Shown here one piece after another: positions 58,474 to 64,000 of a DNA stretch of 64,000 bases. The stretch is from Patiria miniata (taxonomy: Eukaryota > Echinodermata > Asteroidea > Valvatida > Asterinidae), in contig NW_024037057.1 in NCBI RefSeq assembly GCF_015706575.1, positions 7,063,203 to 7,127,202 of the forward strand, written 5' to 3'. The notes beneath the pieces were generated by a model, which saw only the letters and a program-made list of their open reading frames with translations, did not search any database and was not told where the DNA came from. Each line of letters starts with the position of its first letter. Position 1 is the stretch's first letter. A program made the translations under genes and the position numbers.

Positions 58474-58891
58474 TTAACCCTAACCCTCCAAAATCCTCCA
58501 AAATCCTCCTGCCGGTTTTGGAGGATTTTAGAGGATTGAGGATGAATGGCAAAGATGTAACGCTTTTTTTGTGGAGGATGCATTACGTCAAGCCAGTAGG
58601 CCATATCCTGCATTGGTTATGTTCAGCCATGCATAAATCAGCCCTGTGTTTTTCTCGTATTTCATCCGCACTGCTTCTAAATGCCATTCGCACTGCCTCG
58701 AACCATAGCAGTAATTGGCAGGGGAATTTGGAGGATTGAGGCAGTGGTCACCCTCCACAGACTAAATTCAAGAAATAACGGATGATTTTGGAGGATTGAG
58801 GCTGAATCCTATTTTTTTTCTTGGTGGCAATTGGAGGATTTTGCAGGATTGAGGTTGCATCCTAGCCAGAGGGCCTAGGGGGTTGGGTTAA
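58474..58891. mobile_element. piggyBac-like MITE (TTAA), copy 2
   Basis: TTAA at both ends with ccctaaccctccaaaatcct at left and agggggttggg at right, 418 bp. Its interior is the reverse complement of 31027-31455 (caagaaataacggatg, ggattttgcaggattgaggt). Confidence 0.78.
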
Positions 58892-59255
58892 AGGTTTGAA
58901 CAAGCTAGCAACTGGCAACGGGATGCGCGCCACATTATGAAATAATTTTGTAACACCAGTAATGTTTGGTGAACTATGGTCTACCAAATATTTGCAAAAT
59001 GCGGTGTATTTGAATTGCCTTGTTCGGTTTTGAATGGCAAATCAGTTTTTGTTGAGGCTATAATGTTGTGATCATCCAGTTTTGTAAAATGTACCTTGGT
59101 ACTTAAGAAATACACGAAAAATATAGATTTAGTGTAAAATGTGATTGTTGACTTACATTATATACATGCCACAGTATGAATTGAGTTGACTTCAAAAAAA
59201 AAGGTGCCTTTATGCACACACACAAAAAGTAATCGAACAAGAAAAATGCATTTTA

Positions 59256-59627
59256 AGGCCAAAAAAAAAGTCTCCAGTTTCTGGTATGGAGCTTGCCCAA
59301 AAAGTGGTGCGGCGACGCGGCTTTATTTATTTTTTTACCTGATTTTTTTTGCCTCAAATGTCGGCTGATGACTGCAAATGGTGCCCGACTAAACTTAGTG
59401 CAAATATATGGGAGTCCAGAGAGGCCACATAAAGCTTATTCTCGATCATAACCCCATCCAAAAACACATTAAAATTGTGCAGCAGCAGGATTCCAGTCAA
59501 ACCAGTGAGTTTGGCGGTTTTGAGACATCATCTTTCATTGGGGAAAAAAAACTTTTTCATTTTGCCGACGCGCATGGCTACGGCGACACGCGCGCATACC
59601 AGAAACCGGAGACTTTTTTTTTGGCCT
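59256..59627. mobile_element. MITE with AGGCC termini, family E (copy 2)
   Basis: Ends aaggccaaaaaa...gtctccagtttctggtat and ataccagaaaccggagac...tttggccta; interior nearly identical to 28339-28722, same orientation. Confidence 0.85.
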
Positions 59628-59800
59628 AATACAAGAACACCTTAATCTGATCAAATTAATAACGTTCCCATCAAGTATCTCTTTTTCACCATTAATCTGA
59701 TGTAATTGCTGAACAATGATTGAAACAATGAATGCTTGAACTTCACAAGCCGTGCTAAAAACAGCTCATGAATAAATAATTCAGAAACTTTTCAAACTAC

Positions 59801-60230
59801 TGAGTGGGTCACACTGACCACCAGAATGGCACAAACCATTCAATATGAGGGTGATCCATGAATTATTGAGTGGCTGATACTTGAGGAGCCAATCAAAACG
59901 GTCATGAATAATTCAGGAATTTATCCAACCAATGAGTGGGTCACCCTGACCACCAGAATGGCACAAACCATTCAATATGAGGGTGATCCATGAATTATTG
60001 AGTGGCTGATACTTAATGAGCCAATCAAAATAGTCATGAATAATTCATAGATTGTTTCAACCAATGATCTGGTCACCCTGACCCCAATTGAAATGTTTCA
60101 GGAGACCCTAAGACATCAGGAGACACAATGAATTATTCAGCAGCTTCTACTTGAAGAGCCAATCAGATCATCAGAAAACAGTTCATGAATAATTCATAGT
60201 GCTTTTCCACCAATTATCTGGTCACTCTGG
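59801..60230. repeat. 132-149-bp tandem array reaching into the BET1L stop
   Basis: Units begin at 59801, 59933, 60065 and 60214. Each begins tga-gtgggtcac/ctggtcac and contains atgaataattca. The last unit start coincides with the BET1L stop and last codons (ttatctggtcactctggtca). Confidence 0.8.
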
Positions 60231-60381
60231 TCATGAGGAAGTAGGCCAGTATGAATATTCCCACAATGATGGCAATCAGGTAGCACATGAGGCGCCGGTT
60301 GTTCCTGCCCGAGCCGAGCATGGAATCAAAACGCTTGATGGTCCCGCCGAGAAGTCCTTCCGAGCTGTCAAAATCTCCATC
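60214..60381 (-). CDS. BET1L: BET1L exon 4 (membrane anchor)
   Basis: Fifty-five codons and TAA after acceptor tctcaccag. Begins DGDFDSSEGLLGGTIKRF and ends FLMTRVTR. The 3' end overlaps the start of a tandem repeat unit. Confidence 0.95.
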   Translation of the reverse strand, partial: DGDFDSSEGLLGGTIKRFDSMLGSGRNNRRLMCYLIAIIVGIFILAYFLMTRVTR

Positions 60382-62133
60382 CTGGTGAGAAAAAAAAAAT
60401 TGACATTGGACAAATTCAACAAGGACTTGGACAGAATCACAACAGCACCACCAAGTGGTTTACCAGGGTGAGGCCATTTTTCTTGCATTGCATCATGGGA
60501 AAGAGCACTAAGTCTCAAACCAGCATTGGGCAAGTTCGCGCAAGAACTATTGTTGGTTAAAACCATAGTTCGACTAAAGTTAGCCCGAACTCTGTCTAGT
60601 CGACGGTTGTTGACTACGCTAGTCGACTATTTGGGACCAACCTACTGGGGTTGGTTGCTTCGCTGGTAACCAATAGCCCCGCGCGTTCATAACGTACAGC
60701 AGGGAGCCAGGATCCAGACGTTTTGCGATGACATTTTGACCAGCGTTTGACTAGAGACGTTCACACGTTGCTATTAGTGCGCAGGCGTAAGGTTCGTCAC
60801 AAATCAACCACTAGTCGACTAATGGTCCTTGCCCAAACTTGCCCATGGCTGATCAGGCCAGTATTTTAATCCAGTTTTCTTGGCAAGACATGACTAAGAA
60901 AACTGTTATTCCCACGTGGTGAGACCCTAGTCCACTGAAGGTTACTCTGCTGTCGATGTCAGTATCTATTAGATACTCCTGGGGAGAGAGGCATTTGAGG
61001 TAAAGTGGCCTGCTTGAGGACACAAAGTATGGCCACACTCCCCAGAAAGAAAACTGAAATCCACATGTAGACACAATGACCTCTTTAAGTTTTGAACTTC
61101 CAAAGTACCACAAAACTGGATGCTGTATTTTTTTGCTGTGTGGTGTTAGACAATAGAATACCTTTATAATACATGGAGGACAAGAGAAAGTAAACCTGTT
61201 TTTAAAAACAGGAATGTACTGAACTTACCATGTTATCTAGATATCTGTTCTGATCCCTCGTCTCCCCTTCAATGTCCATAGCGAGCTGCAGGATGAATTA
61301 TCAAGACAAAAACTTGAATGATCTTATTGAGACATAAGTTAAAGTTGTAATGTGAACCTCACAGAATGGATCAATAAAATTACATTCAGAGTTTAGACTT
61401 CTCACCGATTTGAGTGTGGAGACTTTCGCCGACAGGCCTTCCTGCAGTCTGTTGTTCTCCGCCTCCAGCATATCTTCTGTGCCGGCGGCCCCGCCCCGCC
61501 CTGGAATCAAAACAGACACAATCCCACTGTGAACATGAGACACTCATTACTGTACAGCAGGTGGGGACGGGCTGAAGTCATCCGATGAAAACATCTATTT
61601 ATTTGCACACCAGGTTTCATCAGTTGTCATGTGTTACCATTCAGCACTCCAGACTCAAGAACCATTGAGTTTCAAGAATATAGGTCTGGGAGCTAGATGT
61701 CCGCGCCCACTTTCAGTTTCAGACACTGAATTTTGGCCTATTTTTTAGTTTGTTAGAAAATTGAAATCCCTATACTAGAGGAAGAGGATTTTCTACATCG
61801 TGCTTGCCTTCAAACAACTTTTAGAATTGAAAGTAAGTGTCACCAACGATGTTTGTGTAACTTACAGAGAATTTTTTAGAGAACCATTTTTTGTTTTAAT
61901 AGTAATAACGTAACCGGTATAGCTAATTTACAACGTAAATTAACTGGTTTATTGTGATTGATTGTGCGATCTTCTTATCTAATTCTACGGCAGAAACTGT
62001 TTCAGAAGTATCTGAAACGGTCTGTTAGACATTTACATTAGTTATTACAAACATGTAACCTAAAATGTCAGTTTTAAACAGAAAAACGTCTTGTGTACAA
62101 ACCATTGCGCGACCGTCTTCCTCTGTCGTCCAT
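60214..62133 (-). CDS. BET1L: BET1-like Golgi SNARE (GS15), complete, four exons
   Basis: Qc-type SNARE that works in intra-Golgi and endosome-to-Golgi fusion, anchored by a C-terminal membrane helix. Minus-strand exons 62103-62133, 61406-61500, 61229-61285 and 60214-60381 join in phases 1, 0, 0 and encode 116 residues; human BET1L has 111. The SNARE helix runs from about residue 20 to 80 (ENNRLQEGLSAKVSTLKSLA, DIEGETRDQNRYLDNMDGDF). Then come GTIKRFDSMLGSGRNNRRLM and a membrane segment (CYLIAIIVGIFILAYFL) with a short basic tail. RYLD-MD-DF, KRF and SG-xNRxL place it with BET1L rather than BET1. It is convergent with SNX and divergent from the secreted TSP1 gene. Confidence 0.94.
60890..61040 (-). 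repeat. tRNA-derived SINE body fragment
   Basis: Minus-strand remnant (ccacgtggtgagaccctagtcca end, ggagagaggcatttgaggt, aaagtggcctgcttgaggac) in BET1L intron 3. Confidence 0.55.
61229..61285 (-). CDS. BET1L: BET1L exon 3
   Basis: Nineteen codons LAMDIEGETRDQNRYLDNM, with the SNARE zero-layer glutamine region, between ctgcag and gtaagt. Confidence 0.95.
61406..61500 (-). CDS. BET1L: BET1L exon 2
   Basis: Encodes GRGGAAGTEDMLEAENN then RLQEGLSAKVSTLKS after acceptor attccag, donor gtgaga. First half of the SNARE helix. Confidence 0.95.
62103..62133 (-). CDS. BET1L: BET1L exon 1
   Basis: ATG plus nine codons and one base, MDDRGRRSRN, with the less usual donor gtttgt. Chosen because its phase joins exon 2 in frame and the upstream sequence atcaaa gives a fair start context. 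Confidence 0.82.
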
Positions 62134-62500
62134 TTTGATTGTTGACGTGTACGTGTTCGGATTTTGCTGTCTTGTTTTTCTAAAGGGGGCGACTACATTG
62201 CGTCAAAGGGAAGAGGTAATTATTTTTTATCAGAAACTTCCGATGGAAATTGTCTCCATTCCCACGCATGTCAAATTCAAGAAAACGCTATTAAGAGTGT
62301 ATAACACTTGGTAAGTTTGCAAGAAAAGTGTATCTTACAAGACAAAGAGTTTATTTTTGTCCGGTTCACATGGAATGAGCAGATATCTATCCTAGCGCTT
62401 CACCTATTGGTGAAGGTGGAACAATCCATGTTGACATTAAGCTGGCCCCTTCGTGTTTATCACAGATTTGTCAGCTGATGACGAGTACCAGTTAAGTGTT
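62134..62500. promoter_or_regulatory. candidate bidirectional promoter, BET1L / TSP1-domain gene
   Basis: Lies between the BET1L start (minus) and the putative 5' UTR exon of the downstream gene (plus). No TATA box stands out. The bidirectional reading is an inference from gene spacing. Confidence 0.35.
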
Positions 62501-62582
62501 TTGTAGCAGGTGGCCCAAAGCAAACGAGCAAAAATTTGCAGACGACAGACACGCATTGTCATCGAAATTGGAGGCACGTTCG
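62500..62582 (+). other. putative 5' UTR exon of the secreted TSP1-domain gene
   Basis: Ends ggcacgttcg before a consensus donor gtaagt (62583). The next good acceptor in line is ctccaacag at 63500. The left end is unknown. Confidence 0.4.
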
Positions 62583-63500
62583 GTAAGTCTCTTTCTCAAA
62601 ATGGAGATCTAAACATTATTTTTACAAAGTGTGCCTTGTTAAATATTCTTGTGTATTAAAGAAGCAGTTGAATGCTATAGCAACTAGGGTTAAAACTTGA
62701 CAGTCATGACAGTGCCTGCGAGTTTTTCGGGAAAATTGTGACGAAATGTTTAGCTGTCAAAATTCGTCAGCTAAGTTCTTTATGTTCTTGTTGAAGTTGT
62801 TCACTGTGCGCAGGGCAATGTAACTTGCGTGATGACTAATGCATTACGCATGGTGTTTTTTAGCGACCTTGCGAATTTTGCCTCAAAGAGTCAAAGGTTT
62901 TAAGTACTGCTCATTGTGTGCTTTACTGGGATGGGTAAAAAAAAATTTGCAAAAGAAAATCCCTTTAGTTCTAGTAAAGGCTATATACTTGCCTCTTTTC
63001 CATAAATTTGTTTGTGTTAGCAATAGCATTATTGTATTTTGTATGAAAAACTGGGCAATCCATTCCAATGGATTTTCTTGTATTTTTCTTTAGGGTTTAA
63101 GATGTTATTAATATTCTCTGTCAATCATCATTCCCAATGACATAAATTAATATCAGTGTGAATGACGATTGGAAGAGGATATAATTAATTATACAGTATC
63201 TAGGCACTTTAAAGCATGTTGTAAGATTGATGGTTTTTTTGTCCTCATATTATTTGTCTTAATAATATGAGTTTTTAAGTTTTGAATGCCGATGGTATTT
63301 ATTGAATTTTCAACCACAGTAAATATCTCTTTTGGATGTAAAGCCAGCAGTTTTTTTGCACCAAATAAATTTTTTTAAAGTGATTTTACTTCATATTTGT
63401 ATGCCTTCTCAGAGTGACAATCATGAAACTTTTTTTTTCTTGAATATACTTTTTAATTGACTGTGCCAATTTCATTCAAATTTCTTTTTCGCTCCAACAG
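62583..63500 (+). other. likely first intron of the TSP1-domain gene
   Basis: AT-rich, with a polypyrimidine run near 63430-63490 and acceptor at 63499-63500. No coding content or repeat recognised. Confidence 0.4.
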
Positions 63501-63683
63501 GCACCTCTACTGAAAATTGACAAAACACACTTGCAAAATATGTGGCCAAAATACGGCATCTTCCCCTGAAGATTTTCAGGCACGGCAACTAACTGTCTTC
63601 AGCATTCAGCATTTGCATCAATTGGACTTTTGCTACATTAGTACTTCTTGTTGGGCCATCTTTCCTCCAATTCTGATATCAAC

Positions 63684-64000
63684 ATGGGACATTTTGTAGA
63701 ACTTTTGCTGCTCTTCAGTTTGGCACTGGCTGGGCCAGTGTGCAGCTCAAACGACAGTCTTCCAAAGCATCCCAATTCACCAGGGTCCAAGGGTAGCAAA
63801 GGAAACAAGCTGGGACCGCAAGAAGACGGCTCCAAAGAAAGAACACAACCGGCTTTGTTTCGGTTATCGCACGATGGCTGGAGCCCCTGCCAAAGGCAAA
63901 ACTTGACCTCCTGTGGACAAACGCTGAGAAACGTCAGTTGCATTTACGCGCCGGAAAGCAGACAGGTTCCTATGCATTTCTGCACCTCGTTAGTAGATTC
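63684..64000 (+). CDS. secreted protein with N-terminal thrombospondin type-1-like repeat (partial)
   Basis: Open from ATG to the right edge, 105 complete codons. Residues 1 to about 20 (MGHFVELLLLFSLALAGPVC) form a signal peptide. Residues 22-60 are a polar, Ser/Gly/Lys-rich spacer. From residue 64 comes DGWSPCQRQNLTSCGQTLRN then VSCIY, with Cys69, Cys77, Cys86 and Cys100 and the W-S-P-C start of a TSP1 repeat, in the ADAMTS/THSD-like spacing. The family member cannot be named from this fragment. The 5' UTR segment (63501-63683) has a short upstream ATG frame at 63539. The most likely relatives are secreted matrix proteins. Confidence 0.72.
   Translation, partial: MGHFVELLLLFSLALAGPVCSSNDSLPKHPNSPGSKGSKGNKLGPQEDGSKERTQPALFRLSHDGWSPCQRQNLTSCGQTLRNVSCIYAPESRQVPMHFCTSLVD

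Larger units (their letters stand above)
53083..60213. other. Intergenic region between convergent SNX and BET1L
   Basis: About 7.1 kb. Holds SNX and BET1L 3' UTRs and many repeats, listed separately. No other coding region is supported; frames with poly-Lys, poly-Phe or poly-Gly runs are artefacts. Confidence 0.7.

Noticed and set aside
1-64000. Endogenous retroviral, LTR or other capsid-bearing elements
   Set aside because: I saw no paired long direct terminal repeats and no gag, pol-integrase or envelope-like frames; the only retroelements recognised are SINEs and one LINE end.

Overview
This is a stretch of animal nuclear DNA. It is AT-rich and non-coding for about 95% of its length, and it carries four multi-exon protein genes whose exons are GC-richer and bounded by canonical GT/AG sites. 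The gene families, very frequent tacatgta and ccggta words, long poly-G tracts and a dense crowd of small inverted-repeat elements and tRNA-derived SINEs suggest a marine invertebrate deuterostome. An echinoderm is my best guess, but this is an inference from general character and not proof.

Layout: (1) 1786-8581, minus strand: the 5' five coding exons (about 340 codons) of UAP1, the UDP-N-acetylhexosamine pyrophosphorylase; its C-terminal third lies beyond the left edge. (2) 8582-13179: intergenic space between two divergent genes, holding a fold-back pair of 16-bp tandem arrays and a striking 993-bp palindromic element with a 9-bp target duplication. (3) 13180-53082, plus strand: a complete SNX9/18/33-family sorting nexin (SH3, acidic/proline-rich linker, PX, BAR). 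I reconstruct 21 coding exons and 780 codons, with every splice phase consistent. Its introns are packed with non-autonomous DNA elements, SINEs, one LINE 3' fragment and decayed copies of its own exons. (4) 53083-60213: intergenic space between convergent genes, almost entirely repeats. (5) 60214-62133, minus strand: a complete four-exon BET1L (GS15-type Golgi SNARE), 116 aa. (6) 63684 to the right edge, plus strand: the signal peptide and first thrombospondin type-1-like repeat of a secreted protein, probably with a 5' UTR exon ending at 62582, so it would share a divergent promoter region with BET1L.

The three complete or partial intracellular genes have no evident pathway link: UAP1 makes UDP-GlcNAc for glycosylation and chitin-type polymers, the sorting nexin remodels endocytic membranes, and BET1L is a Golgi SNARE. 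Nothing suggests an operon-like arrangement.

The most unusual content is structural. A PIF/Harbinger-type element has inserted inside a 5' splice site, so that the element now supplies part of the donor. Degenerate duplicates of sorting-nexin exons sit in the introns between exons 17 and 19. The donor end of exon 12 has been copied as intronic repeats. A TTAA-flanked element family has a central palindrome that co-varies between copies. A tandem array begins inside the last codons of BET1L.
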